From Amycolatopsis camponoti (lineage in GTDB: Bacteria > Actinomycetota > Actinomycetes > Mycobacteriales > Pseudonocardiaceae), in NCBI RefSeq assembly GCF_902497555.1, contig NZ_CABVGP010000003.1, positions 186,001 through 250,000 of the forward strand: a DNA stretch of 64,000 bases, written 5' to 3'. Numbering within the stretch: position 1 is the first letter of the stretch; the number at the start of each line of letters is the position of its first letter. The translations under genes and the position numbers were made by a program. This document shows, piece after piece, positions 16,050 to 24,313 of the stretch. A model generated the notes under the pieces. The model searched no databases. It saw nothing but the letters and a program-made list of their open reading frames with translations, and was not told the origin of the DNA.

Positions 16050-17272
16050 TGCCCGACCAGGACGTTCCGGCCGGGAACCGTCGCGGCGACCGCACGCAGG
16101 AATGGAGGCCCACCGTGTCGTACATGTGCGCGAAGGAGCCGAACGACCGCGTAGAGGACGAGCTAGACGCCGAGTTCGACCAGCTGCTGGACCAGTCGAG
16201 CCTCGGCACGCCCGTGGCCCAGGCCTACCAGGCGCTCACACCGGACCGGGTGCACAAGCGGCTGCGCACCCAGCTGCAGCGGCTCGCCGCCGACCCGGAC
16301 GAGGCCGCTGCCGCCCGCGGCGGCCCGGACACCGACGAGGTCGTCCTGGACGTCGTGCGCTCGGCGGTCGGCGACGAGCTGCCGGACATCGAGCCGGACA
16401 CCTGGATGAAGCTCGTCGGCGGCTGCGACCGCGTCCTCGGTGACCACTCTTCACTGTCGATCTACACCCAGCTGCCGTGGGTGTGGCCGCCGAACGCGGC
16501 GGCCGAGGACCGTATCTCCTGCCGCGAAGTCGCCACGTTCGCCTACCACCTGCGGTTGAGCGCGCACGTTCCCCGCTACCGGACCTGGGCCGTGACGCTG
16601 CTCAACAAGATGGTGTACCAGGGCGTGTTCGTCGACCTGCGCCCGGACGTGGCGCGCTCGATCGTCGAGCTCGGGTTCGACCGCACCGACGAGGACACAC
16701 CCGTCGCGCTGCTGCTGGCGTGCAGCCTGGCGGTGTCCTCCAGCGGGATCGCCGACGAGCTGACCGATATCAGCGCGTTCCCGGTCTCGGCGATCACCTT
16801 GCCGCGGGAGGAGCCGGGCACCGCGCACGAGGAGGTGGCGTTCTGGCGGAGCACGACCTTGTTCTACACCGACCTGTTGGCCAGGAACTGGCTCGTGCGC
16901 CTCACGGGCGCGGGTAGCTGGAAAGCGATCGAGCGGGGCCCGCTCGGCACTCCACGACCGGCCCTCACGTGCGGAAAACGGAACCAACCCGAGCATCGGG
17001 TGTCCTCAGTGGACACACCGGCCGCGCGGCGCCGACCACGCTGGAGACCCTTCAGCGGGACACGGCGACGGCACCGATCGGTGCGGCAGCGGCGATCGGC
17101 TCGGCGCGCCCCCGCGCGCCCCGCCGGTGCTCCGGCTCGACTCGTCTCCCGCGAGCCGGAGGCGCTGGCCGCGGTCGGCTCTTGGTCCGGGTTCTCGTTC
17201 GCCTTCACCAGCGGCGGCGTGGGCATCCTGCTGTTCGGCGTCCTGCTGTTGCTCGCCCGGCACCTGCCCTGA
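16049..17272 (+). CDS. hypothetical protein with C-terminal membrane helix
   Basis: 407 residues. The soluble N-terminal 300 are helical, with an acidic start and conserved-looking text (WMKLVGGCDRVLG …, LNKMVYQGVFVDLRPDVARSIVELGFD). A basic linker of about 60 residues leads to a single C-terminal helix (FTSGGVGILLFGVLLLLARHL). The gene is coupled to the sigma-like gene by a TAATG overlap, so it may be its membrane-bound partner, for example an anti-sigma-like anchor; this is inference from arrangement. Possible internal ATGs at 16103 and 16124 give shorter starts. A strong terminator follows. Confidence 0.6.
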   Translation: MPDQDVPAGNRRGDRTQEWRPTVSYMCAKEPNDRVEDELDAEFDQLLDQSSLGTPVAQAYQALTPDRVHKRLRTQLQRLAADPDEAAAARGGPDTDEVVLDVVRSAVGDELPDIEPDTWMKLVGGCDRVLGDHSSLSIYTQLPWVWPPNAAAEDRISCREVATFAYHLRLSAHVPRYRTWAVTLLNKMVYQGVFVDLRPDVARSIVELGFDRTDEDTPVALLLACSLAVSSSGIADELTDISAFPVSAITLPREEPGTAHEEVAFWRSTTLFYTDLLARNWLVRLTGAGSWKAIERGPLGTPRPALTCGKRNQPEHRVSSVDTPAARRRPRWRPFSGTRRRHRSVRQRRSARRAPARPAGAPARLVSREPEALAAVGSWSGFSFAFTSGGVGILLFGVLLLLARHLP

Positions 17273-17278
17273 ATGCGG

Positions 17279-17317
17279 CTGGCGGGACCGGCCTGCGCAC
17301 CAGGCCGGTCCCGCCAG
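17279..17317. terminator. bidirectional terminator hairpin
   Basis: 17-bp perfect stem (CTGGCGGGACCGGCCTG at 17279-17295 with 17301-17317), 5-base loop, 6 bases past the 16049-17272 gene and 40 bases from the end of the converging small gene. Confidence 0.8.
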
Positions 17318-17357
17318 CAGATCAGCGATGGCCGGCCGCCCTGGACCGGCCGAGCGG

Positions 17358-17555
17358 TCACCGGATCAGCCAGTCGAAGAACCGCCAGGCGCCCGCGAAC
17401 GCCGCGCCGCCGGTGATCACCGCCAGCCCGGCCGAGTGGACCGCGCTGTAGAACAGCGCGCCCGCCACGACCGCCACCACCAGCGCCATGAACATCACCA
17501 GCGCGGTCCGCACCGTGAACGGCTGCCCCGGCCCCGGGGAGTTGTTGCCTGCCAT
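17358..17555 (-). CDS. small two-helix membrane protein, TGG-motif family
   Basis: 65 residues; ATG behind GAGGAGA. A short Pro/Gly-rich N-terminus is followed by two membrane helices; the second begins AGLAVITGGAAFAGAW. This AVITGG motif and the spacing of the helices match the proteins at 13401-13691 and 31106-31315. It converges on the sigma-like operon. Function unknown; proteins of this size may oligomerise in the membrane or recruit partners. Confidence 0.65.
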   Translation of the reverse strand: MAGNNSPGPGQPFTVRTALVMFMALVVAVVAGALFYSAVHSAGLAVITGGAAFAGAWRFFDWLIR

Positions 17556-17787
17556 CGATCCCGTCTCCTCACCCAGCGCACCCGCGCTGCTATCGAGGTC
17601 TTAGGCCGGCGCCGACCGGCAACCCCCTCGCCACGGCCTCGCAGGGCGGCCTACCCAATGGCGGCGGGCAATCCCAGCGGGCGATCGGGTCGCAGACGCG
17701 GAAGGACATCCCGGAGCTCGTCGACGTCGAGCCAACGGCGCGGTCGGCGTCGCCGTGAGCACCACCGCTGCGGGAAGATTCACGACA

Positions 17788-17822
17788 AGGGCCGCTCCGG
17801 CAGTCTGTGCCGGAGCGGCCCT
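17788..17822 (-). terminator. terminator of the minus-strand pair
   Basis: 15-bp perfect stem (AGGGCCGCTCCGGCA at 17788-17802 with 17808-17822), 5-base loop, 19 bases beyond the stop of the 153-aa gene. Confidence 0.75.
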
Positions 17823-17840
17823 GTCACGCACCAGGTGAAC

Positions 17841-18302
17841 TCAGAGATCGATGCGCTCGAGCTCGGCCATCACCATCGTGATCCGGGAGCCGCAGATCAG
17901 GTCGGTGGACATAGCGACGCCGAAGAGCCCCCCGGCGTCCTTGACGCTGGCCGCGAGCAGCTCGATCTTCGCCTGCTTCAGCGCGAACCTGTCTTGCACC
18001 CGCTCGAGCACGATCCGCTCTTCCACGGCGGTCGGCGATCGCCGGGCCAGCCTGCGCACCATGGCAGCGAACTCGTCGTCGGGGTCGCAGCCGCGGTGCT
18101 CGCGCCAGAGCCAGCCTCGGCCGGCGATCTCCCCGAGGTCGAGGGCGACGCCGCCGATGATGCAGACGTCCCACAACCCCTGGTAGATCCGCTGCCGGAT
18201 GTCCTCTCCGAGGTCGCCCATCCGCTGGTCGAACTGCTCGTCGCGCCAGGCGTCGGCGCTGGTCTCGTCGAACTCGTTGTCCACGTCCACGTGCACGCGC
18301 AT
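17841..18302 (-). CDS. hypothetical 153-aa protein
   Basis: Starts at ATG 18300-18302, four bases after the stop of the upstream gene. It is acidic and mainly helical: an N-terminal stretch rich in Asp/Glu, then IYQGLWDVCIIGGVALDLGEIAG and a long charged helix. No membrane segment is certain; the IIGGVALDLG part is only mildly hydrophobic. Family not recognised. It forms a two-gene operon with the membrane protein upstream and ends at a strong hairpin. Confidence 0.55.
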   Translation of the reverse strand: MRVHVDVDNEFDETSADAWRDEQFDQRMGDLGEDIRQRIYQGLWDVCIIGGVALDLGEIAGRGWLWREHRGCDPDDEFAAMVRRLARRSPTAVEERIVLERVQDRFALKQAKIELLAASVKDAGGLFGVAMSTDLICGSRITMVMAELERIDL

Positions 18303-18306
18303 GTCG

Positions 18307-18975
18307 CTACTTCCTCTTCTTCTTCGCGGTGCGCGCCGTGGCGTCACCGGCCAGCTTGGCTTTCTTCGGCTTGGGACCGTGAGGGGCGGCGGGCCGCGGC
18401 CGCGGCCGGGTGTTCTCCCGCGGCGGGATGCCGGGGCGGCCCGCCACTCGGCGCGGCGTGCGCCGCGGCCGGCGCGGCTTGGTGGTGCCACGCGGGCGCC
18501 GGGGGCGTACGCGCGCCGGCGTGGTCATCACGATGGTCGGCGCGCCCGGCGCCGGCCGGCCGCCGTCCTCGGGCTCCGCCGCGTCCTGTCGGTTGGCCCG
18601 GCGTCGGCTCGCCACTTCCTGCCCGCCCAGCAGAGCGCCCAGCAGCGTCATGATGACGAGCTTCTGGGTGATCGCGGCGCCGCCCCCGGCCACCCAGTGG
18701 GCCTGGCTCAGGCCCGCCTCGGCCAGGTACAGCTGGATGTAGGTGGCGAACTGGCTCAGCAGCGTCGGAACGCGGCCGTGACGCCGGCGGGCCAGATAGG
18801 CGATCACGTAGGCCAGCGGAACGCACGCGACGAGGGCGGACGCGTTGCCCGGCAGAACCATGCTCTGCAGGGTCCACAGGCCCTGCAGAGCCACGAGCTC
18901 CTGAAAATGGGGGCGTTCGGGGACTCGTGCGATGCGCTTCTTCGACCTACCCTTGGGGGTTGTCGGCTGCTTCAT
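18307..18975 (-). CDS. membrane protein with long basic C-terminal tail
   Basis: 222 residues. A basic N-terminus is followed by two or three hydrophobic segments (ALVACVPLAYVIAYLARR …, ITQKLVIMTLLGALLGG). Then comes an approximately 95-residue tail packed with Arg, Pro and Lys, ending TAKKKRK. Such tails bind nucleic acid or acidic lipids. ATG behind GGGAGCG. A 13-bp hairpin lies in its upstream region (19006-19037). Family not recognised. Confidence 0.55.
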   Translation of the reverse strand: MKQPTTPKGRSKKRIARVPERPHFQELVALQGLWTLQSMVLPGNASALVACVPLAYVIAYLARRRHGRVPTLLSQFATYIQLYLAEAGLSQAHWVAGGGAAITQKLVIMTLLGALLGGQEVASRRRANRQDAAEPEDGGRPAPGAPTIVMTTPARVRPRRPRGTTKPRRPRRTPRRVAGRPGIPPRENTRPRPRPAAPHGPKPKKAKLAGDATARTAKKKRK

Positions 18976-19005
18976 GAGGCGCTCCCTCTTGGTTGGCCGA
19001 CACCC

Positions 19006-19037
19006 GAGCGGAACTCCTCTGACCAGGAGTTCCGCTC
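19006..19037. promoter_or_regulatory. 13-bp hairpin upstream of the membrane protein gene
   Basis: GAGCGGAACTCCT (19006-19018) pairs exactly with 19025-19037 around CTGACC. It stands 31 bases upstream of the minus-strand start at 18975. It could be an attenuator in that leader or an end for transcripts coming from the right. Confidence 0.5.
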
Positions 19038-19110
19038 TTAAAATGGGGGTCGGGTAAATCAGAGGTTACAGGCATACCTCAAAATTTCGCAATACGGAAA
19101 AAGCTTACGT

Positions 19111-19153
19111 GGTGCAGTTCTGCTAGCGCCATCCGGGTGCAATTCTTCTAACG
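19111..19153. promoter_or_regulatory. two 18-bp direct repeats upstream of the LysR-type gene
   Basis: GGTGCAGTTCTGCTAGCG (19111-19128) and GGTGCAATTCTTCTAACG (19136-19153) differ at three positions and start 25 bases apart. They lie in an AT-richer stretch between the divergent membrane protein and LysR genes, which is a natural place for a regulator to act on both. Confidence 0.55.
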
Positions 19154-19264
19154 TGTTACGCAACTCAAATCACGGTTGTGCTGCAAGAAAAGTAACGAGC
19201 ATTGGTATGCAACTTCACCCATCTGGGCGCAGTCAGATCAGCTTGCAAGGCGCAAGGTGCTCGG

Positions 19265-20461
19265 ATGACACAGAGCAACGGTGCAGGCCCAGACCTCCTG
19301 AGACCTGGGCCTTCGGGCGAACCAGACAGTACAGACATCATTTCCGTGGTGGCCGCGGCCAGCAATGACAACGGCCGGAAGAAGTCGATACTGGACAGTT
19401 CCGACCAGAAGACGGCGTCCACTTTTCCGCAGTTGCTCAGTTTCGTTGCGCTGGCCGAGGTGGGCACTTACTTGAAGGCTGCTGACGAACTGGGCATCAC
19501 GCGGCAAGCGGTCTCCGACAACATCAAAAACCTGGAGAAATCCCTCAACCGCAACGTCGACGGGCGACGGCTGTTCGTCAAGGAGGGCGATGTCCAGCGG
19601 CTGGCGAGCGATCCCTTCGCGCAGGAGCTGCTGGAGCGCGCGCGGCTGATGGTGTTCGAGTACAACTCGATCAACAGGCTGCGCGACGACACGCTCCGCA
19701 TACGCTATCTGCCTCAGCACGTGTTCTTCATGGCCAGCGTGGAAGCTCGCCTGGAGCGCAGTCAGCTCGGTGTCCGGGTGCGGTCGAGGCCGCTGAGCGA
19801 GGAAGACCGGGCAGTCGACCGGTTCGAGAGCGTCGTGCTCGCGGCCTTGGCCGGGCACGCGCTGGACTTCGTGGTCGGCATGCCACCGACCAAGGGATCA
19901 CCCACGGCCCGGAAGCTGACCACCCGCTACCTGTACTCCTCCCATCAGGTGGCGATGCTCCCGAAGAGCGACCCGCGGGACCAGATCGGACTGGCCGAGC
20001 TCGTCGAGGATGGACGCATGCTCGTGCCGCCGCCGCAGACCCGGTCCCGGCAGGTCCTGGAGCGCGAGATCGAGAAGCACCTGGGGCACATGCCGACCGC
20101 GGGCCGCCCCGACCTGCGGGTGAAGCGCGAGGCCTTCGGCACCAAGGTGCTGCACGAGTACGGGGTGGCTGGCATCGGTACTCCGGTGGTGCCCTCCGAC
20201 ATCGCCAACCCGTTCTTCGCCGGCAACATCCACGGCGGCCCGCAAACCGCGGACTTCAAGTGGGTGCCCGTGTGCTTGCCCGACGGGACCTTCATCTACC
20301 AAGAGGTCTTCGCCTCACACTCGGACAGGCCGCACAAGTCAAAGGCCAACGCCATCGAGGATCTCTTCCGGCTCGTGCAGGAGGAAGTCCGTGACCGGCA
20401 ACTGGAGAAGCACCCGCAAGGTGGCAGCCGCTACCTGGACGGGATCCGCCCCCAGCAGTGA
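19265..20461 (+). CDS. LysR-type transcriptional regulator with N-terminal extension
   Basis: 398 residues from ATG 19265 (AAGGTG upstream); the frame is open a little further upstream. Residues about 54-94 form a LysR winged HTH (FPQLLSFVALAEVGTYLKAADELGITRQAVS … LEKSL), and the rest resembles a LysR effector domain in length and strand/helix rhythm. The 53 residues before the HTH are unusual, since most LysR regulators begin at the HTH. It may control itself and the divergent genes through the direct repeats upstream. The ligand is unknown. Confidence 0.75.
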   Translation: MTQSNGAGPDLLRPGPSGEPDSTDIISVVAAASNDNGRKKSILDSSDQKTASTFPQLLSFVALAEVGTYLKAADELGITRQAVSDNIKNLEKSLNRNVDGRRLFVKEGDVQRLASDPFAQELLERARLMVFEYNSINRLRDDTLRIRYLPQHVFFMASVEARLERSQLGVRVRSRPLSEEDRAVDRFESVVLAALAGHALDFVVGMPPTKGSPTARKLTTRYLYSSHQVAMLPKSDPRDQIGLAELVEDGRMLVPPPQTRSRQVLEREIEKHLGHMPTAGRPDLRVKREAFGTKVLHEYGVAGIGTPVVPSDIANPFFAGNIHGGPQTADFKWVPVCLPDGTFIYQEVFASHSDRPHKSKANAIEDLFRLVQEEVRDRQLEKHPQGGSRYLDGIRPQQ

Positions 20462-20492
20462 TGTGTGCCGCCGTCCTCCCGCCGACGACGAG

Positions 20493-20514
20493 CCGAGGTG
20501 GAAACGCACCTCGG
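20493..20514 (+). terminator. hairpin after the LysR-type gene
   Basis: 8-bp perfect stem CCGAGGTG / CACCTCGG with loop GAAACG, 32 bases past the stop. Confidence 0.55.
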
Positions 20515-20595
20515 GCCGCCGCCGGCCGGCAGACGCGGGTTGTCACGAAACTGTCCAGCTTTTGACCACACTGGGGACGCTGTCCTTCTCGATGG

Positions 20596-20949
20596 TCATG
20601 CCGTCGTCGTGTCGGCAGCGGACGGGAAGAGCACGAGTTCCTCACCGGCGGTGATGAGGTCGGCCAGCACTGGCGCGGCGGAGTTCTCCAGCGTGTCGGC
20701 AGCGGCGAGGTAGGCCTCGGTGACCGCGACGGACGAGTGGCCGAGGTTGGCGGCGATCTGGCGGATGTGCACGCCGTTCGCTTGGGCGACGCGGGCGTAG
20801 AAGTGCCGGGCGGAGTGCGGGTGGATCGTCGTCGCGATCGGCCGCAGCGCGGCGGCGTGGGCCCGCATGGTCGAGGAGCCGCTGGCCGCCGCGACGCGCA
20901 GCAGGCTCGCGCACAGCGAGCGGAGGATCCGGGCGATCAGCTGGCCGCC
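20596..20949 (-). pseudogene. tyrosine recombinase (integrase) C-terminal remnant
   Basis: About 115 residues match the end of a XerC/phage-type tyrosine recombinase. They include HSARHFYARVAQ (the HxxR box), IRQIAANLGHSSVAVTEAYL (the LGH box with the likely catalytic Tyr in EAYL), and the short tail after it. The N-terminal SAM-like domain and the first catalytic Arg region are absent, and the sequence upstream has no integrase character. It cannot be a complete enzyme. It is the only integration-enzyme trace in the accessory half and supports an integrative origin. Confidence 0.65.
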
Positions 20950-21086
20950 GCCCTCGGCTACATCCCCGGCCAAGAACCCTCCCCGTCCCCGGCGAACGTC
21001 TGTGAGCGAACCTCGCACGAGCAGGACGACACAGTGCGAACCGGCTGACCAGCGGTTTCGTCAGCCAGCCGCGTAAGGTGCTCGAC

Positions 21087-21299
21087 GTGGACGAGATGGA
21101 GAACCCGGGGCATCCGCCGGTGCCGGCGTCCGAGCAGGGCCAGGCTGCCAAACTCGCGGCCATCGAGCCCATGCCAGGGTCGTACTGGGCGATGCACGAG
21201 ATCGTGAAACGCAGCCCCGATGAGGTTCGCCGGGGCGAGGCGCCCGCCTACGTCCGCCGGATCCGCCGGGAAGCGAGCGAACCGCGCGACGCACTCTGA
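21087..21299 (+). CDS. hypothetical small protein, about 70 aa
   Basis: Charged, helical protein whose second half (GSYWAMHEIVKRSPDEVRRGEAPAY …) reads as genuine coding sequence. GTG at 21087 with AAGG upstream or ATG at 21096 are possible starts. No family is recognised. It lies between the integrase remnant and the small membrane protein gene. Confidence 0.4.
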   Translation: MDEMENPGHPPVPASEQGQAAKLAAIEPMPGSYWAMHEIVKRSPDEVRRGEAPAYVRRIRREASEPRDAL

Positions 21300-21442
21300 G
21301 GCCCTGTAACCCTCCGCCGAAGCTGAGAACCGGTACGACGGCGGGTGGGGGAAGCCCGCCGACGTGCCAGCCGCGGTGAAGCCGCTACCTGGAAAGACGC
21401 TCAGGGAGCAGTCGCGTTACGCCTCAGGGGCGCGACCGCGCA

Positions 21443-21634
21443 TCACCTTCGCTCCCGTCCTTCCCAGTCACGCAAGGCGCGAAGTATCGCCACACGCTCG
21501 GTCGGCGTCGCGTTCTCCAAGGTGACCTCGAGCGTTCGACGCCGGCTCTCCGCGCGGATCTTGGCCAGCACGCATCGCGTCACCGTGGCCCCCACCGCTG
21601 CGATCGACGAGCCGATCCACAGCCAGTTACCCAT
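21443..21634 (-). CDS. small membrane-anchored protein, 63 aa
   Basis: ATG preceded by GGAGGA. One N-terminal membrane helix (WLWIGSSIAAVGATVTRCVLA) is followed by a charged cytosolic helix (ESRRRTLEVTLENATPTERVAILRALRDWEGR). It resembles in build, though not clearly in sequence, the 68-aa protein at 26359-26565, which precedes the membrane sigma factor. It is divergent from the E1-mimic gene 21877-23589 and may share a control region with it (21635-21876). That region also holds a 7-bp hairpin at 21785-21808. Confidence 0.6.
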   Translation of the reverse strand: MGNWLWIGSSIAAVGATVTRCVLAKIRAESRRRTLEVTLENATPTERVAILRALRDWEGRERR

Positions 21635-21876
21635 CGCCGTCGTCCTCCGAGTTTGCCTGCCCTCGCAAGCCCGACCGGCGCGAGGTGATGCAGAACGTCT
21701 ACGCAGCTCAACCCATCAAAATGCTGATCCTTTACAACACGCCATGCCTGAATAAAGAGTTTTCGCCCGATTTTCGGCCGTACAGCAGGGCACCTGAACA
21801 GGCCCTGCAAAGAGTGATCATTTATGGCGCTTTACACTGCCTTCCGCATGCTGCTAGAGGCGCACCGAGGAGAGCC

Positions 21877-23589
21877 GTGGGCAAGTGGCGAAGACCTGAC
21901 CTACCCGCCGGCCCGCTGCGTGAGCTGAACGACGAGCTGCACCGACTCCACGCGTTCACCGGGCACCACAGCAGCTACCGGATCGCAGCGTGGCTGAAAG
22001 CCCGAAGCGAGGTTGATCCTGACGGCGACTGGCCCTCGCCGTCGCACACCCGGGTGCACGGCATCCTCATCAAGCCGGAACTGCCCAACCGGGCCGTCAT
22101 GATCGGCGTGGTCGAGGCGCTCATAGCGCTCGGCCGACTCCGAGACGGGGACGGACGCCCGCTCCGCGACAAGATCGAACAGCTATATGTCCAGGCCTTC
22201 GACTGGCACAACGCCATCACCGCGGAACCGTCTCCGGACCCTGCCCTCACCGCGGCGGAGCATCGAGAAGCAGAAGCCGCAGCTGTCGAACCCGGCGCCG
22301 TCGACGAAGCACAGCCGTCAGCACCAAGCCGGACCAACGACAGCCCACCAATGAACGCGTCATCCAGCGAGAGCAAGCGGAACGACGACGGCGAGACCTT
22401 CAGTGCCGACGCGGTAACCGTGGAACCCGACGGCACCGACATCGCTGTCGTGACTAAGGAAGACGCGGTGAAGGTTCCCCTCGACGCTAAAGCCAAGCCC
22501 GACACCGACTTCGGGGTCAACCAATGGCTCGTCGAAGAGATGTACGAGCAGTTCCTCACCGACCCAACCTCGGTCATCCCAGCCTGGGCAGAGCTGTTCA
22601 CAGAGAGGCACGAGCAGTTTCTCGCCGATCCGACCTCGGTCATCCCAGCCTGGGCAGAGCTGTTCACCGAGTTCACACCGTCGGCCGTAGCCGTAGCCGC
22701 AACTGCAGCCACCCGGGTGGCCTCCGAGTCCGGCGCGGAAGCGCTTGACCAGGAGGACGCCATCGAGTGGCCGCGTACCGAGGTGTTGGAAGTGATACCG
22801 GCCGAGAATCTCCCTGCCGACGGCACCACGATGCCTGTGGATCCCTTCAAGAGCATCCTCGCGCCGTTCGGCAACCCGTTCGACAACGAGGCGAAGGCCG
22901 AGCCTTCCCAGCTTAGGACGGCTGAAACTGTCGGCGAGTTTCTGGCCGCTGTGCGCCGCACCCCGCACGTGCCCGTGCCAGAGGGGCAAAAGACTGTGGG
23001 CGAACTGCTCGGGTTGACGAAACGCTCAACACCAGAACCGGACCAGAGGCAGAGGACGGTTGCCGAGCTCCTCGCCCTCCACGGAAAACCCACCGGGCCG
23101 AGCAAGCGAATCAACAGGTGGAGCACCCTGGACCCGGCAAGTCAGCTCGCTAACCGCACGAGAAACAGTCCACTTCCGACAGACTGGGTGCACAAGTCGA
23201 GCAGACGCGCGAACCATGCGCTGACCCTGGGGCAAAAACACCTGGCGAGCGGCAACATCGAACAAGCTGTTGAGGCCTTCAAGGACGCGATCATCGAAGG
23301 TGACCCACACGATGCCCTTGAGAAGCTCAAGGGCATCCAAGCTCAGTACCCGGGGCACGGTCTGGACTTGATCAACGACAAGAGCAGGGCGGGCCACCCT
23401 CTCGTTCGGCGCGCATACCACCTTCTGTCGACGAACACCGAGAACGAGGCCACCCCGGACGACGCCGCTCGCATCCTGCTCAAGGAGGCTCGCCAGGAGG
23501 GCAACTACGCCGCTTCCTTGATCCTCTCCCGGTTGGACAGCGAGCGCCCGCTGCCGTACGCGACGCTCGCTGTCCCGCAGACCCCTTGA
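21877..23589 (+). CDS. modular protein with tandem 2-oxoglutarate dehydrogenase E1 N-terminal mimic
   Basis: 570 residues from GTG 21877, chosen for its GAGGAG site; the frame is open 64 codons further up. Residues 1-115 form a helical domain of the HTH/adaptor type seen in actinobacterial conflict proteins. An acidic linker follows. Residues 212-268 read FGVNQWLVEEMYEQFL … DPTSVIPAWAELFTE, the distinctive N-terminal segment of actinobacterial 2-oxoglutarate dehydrogenase E1 (Kgd/OdhA/SucA), which docks E1 to its E2 partner. Its second half is duplicated in tandem (22 residues, 22544-22609 and 22610-22675). Three TVxELL-type repeats follow (residues 351, 373, 394), then a TPR/Sel1-like region (about 450-565). 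No E1 catalytic domain is present. Function is unknown; binding to the host dehydrogenase complex is inference. Confidence 0.75.
   Translation: MGKWRRPDLPAGPLRELNDELHRLHAFTGHHSSYRIAAWLKARSEVDPDGDWPSPSHTRVHGILIKPELPNRAVMIGVVEALIALGRLRDGDGRPLRDKIEQLYVQAFDWHNAITAEPSPDPALTAAEHREAEAAAVEPGAVDEAQPSAPSRTNDSPPMNASSSESKRNDDGETFSADAVTVEPDGTDIAVVTKEDAVKVPLDAKAKPDTDFGVNQWLVEEMYEQFLTDPTSVIPAWAELFTERHEQFLADPTSVIPAWAELFTEFTPSAVAVAATAATRVASESGAEALDQEDAIEWPRTEVLEVIPAENLPADGTTMPVDPFKSILAPFGNPFDNEAKAEPSQLRTAETVGEFLAAVRRTPHVPVPEGQKTVGELLGLTKRSTPEPDQRQRTVAELLALHGKPTGPSKRINRWSTLDPASQLANRTRNSPLPTDWVHKSSRRANHALTLGQKHLASGNIEQAVEAFKDAIIEGDPHDALEKLKGIQAQYPGHGLDLINDKSRAGHPLVRRAYHLLSTNTENEATPDDAARILLKEARQEGNYAASLILSRLDSERPLPYATLAVPQTP
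22544..22675. repeat. tandem 66-bp repeat encoding the E1-like segment
   Basis: Two in-frame 66-bp units (22544-22609, 22610-22675). The stretch CCTCGGTCATCCCAGCCTGG is identical in both; the few differences are mostly at third positions. Confidence 0.9.
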
Positions 23590-23653
23590 GTGAGGTCGTG
23601 CCGGGGCATCAACCGCCGGTGGCGCACGGTCGAAGGCGTGTTCGACCTCGAGA

Positions 23654-23704
23654 AACGTCAGCGAGGCCCCACACCACGCTCGGGTGTGGGGCCTCGCTGA
23701 CGTT
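23654..23704. terminator. very long perfect hairpin, bidirectional terminator
   Basis: 22-bp perfect stem (23654-23675 with 23683-23704) and 7-base loop, between the E1-mimic gene (stop 23589) and the converging minus-strand remnant (stop 23709). Confidence 0.8.
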
Positions 23705-23708
23705 CGAT

Positions 23709-24115
23709 TTACAGGGCGCGGCTCAGCATCGGCATCACCGGCGCCTGCTCGACGACCTCCGGTTCGCCGACGACGAGCTTCGCGTTCCCCGTCGCCAGCT
23801 TCTTCATCAGGTCGCGCACGTCGTTCGCGATCGGCTTCGACAGCTGAAGCCGGGACGAGAGCTAGCTTCCGGCCGGCACGCCGCCACCCGTCGGCCATGA
23901 TCGACGCGGTCAGCGCGCCGGTGGCCATCTCCTCGAACCCGCGCAGCGCGTGCGGCAGTAGCGGCAGCGTCTTCCCGTCGAACACGATCTCCTCGCGGCT
24001 ATCCCGCTCGGCAACCAGCATCACCGTCTCGGCGTTCAGCGACTGCAGACCGAGATTGCGCTTGGTTCTTGGCCTCGCCCCATCAGCATCAACTGGTCAT
24101 CGATGACGATCCGCG
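23709..24115 (-). pseudogene. frameshifted gene of unknown family
   Basis: Three protein-like pieces lie in sequence but in different frames: RIVIDDQLMLMG; then NLGLQSLNAETVMLVAERD … GFEEMATGALTASIMADGWRRAGRKL; then SSRLQLSKPIANDVRDLMKKL … EPEVVEQAPVMPML and TAA (23709-23711). Shifts fall near 24080 and at the AGCTAGCT motif near 23862. The text looks like one helical protein of about 130 residues. I do not recognise the family. Confidence 0.55.
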
Positions 24116-24169
24116 CTCAGGCGGCGAAGCCCTCGGAGCGAACCCCACGCCGAGCATCCGAGGCGGCTT

Positions 24170-24207
24170 GGTCTCCGGTGCCCGGTCCAGACCGGGCACC
24201 GGAGACC
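24170..24207. terminator. 18-bp perfect hairpin
   Basis: GGTCTCCGGTGCCCGGTC (24170-24187) pairs exactly with 24190-24207. It lies between the zinc-finger gene (minus, ends 24314) and the remnant to its left. It probably ends transcripts from the zinc-finger gene. Confidence 0.7.
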
Positions 24208-24313
24208 GCTACCCACCACCCCGAACCTGACTGTCCAGGGCGAGGAACATCCTGCTGAACTGCATCGTCACCCAGGAATCCGGGGCCCAGCTGCTGCTTC
24301 GGCTCTCGCCCGG

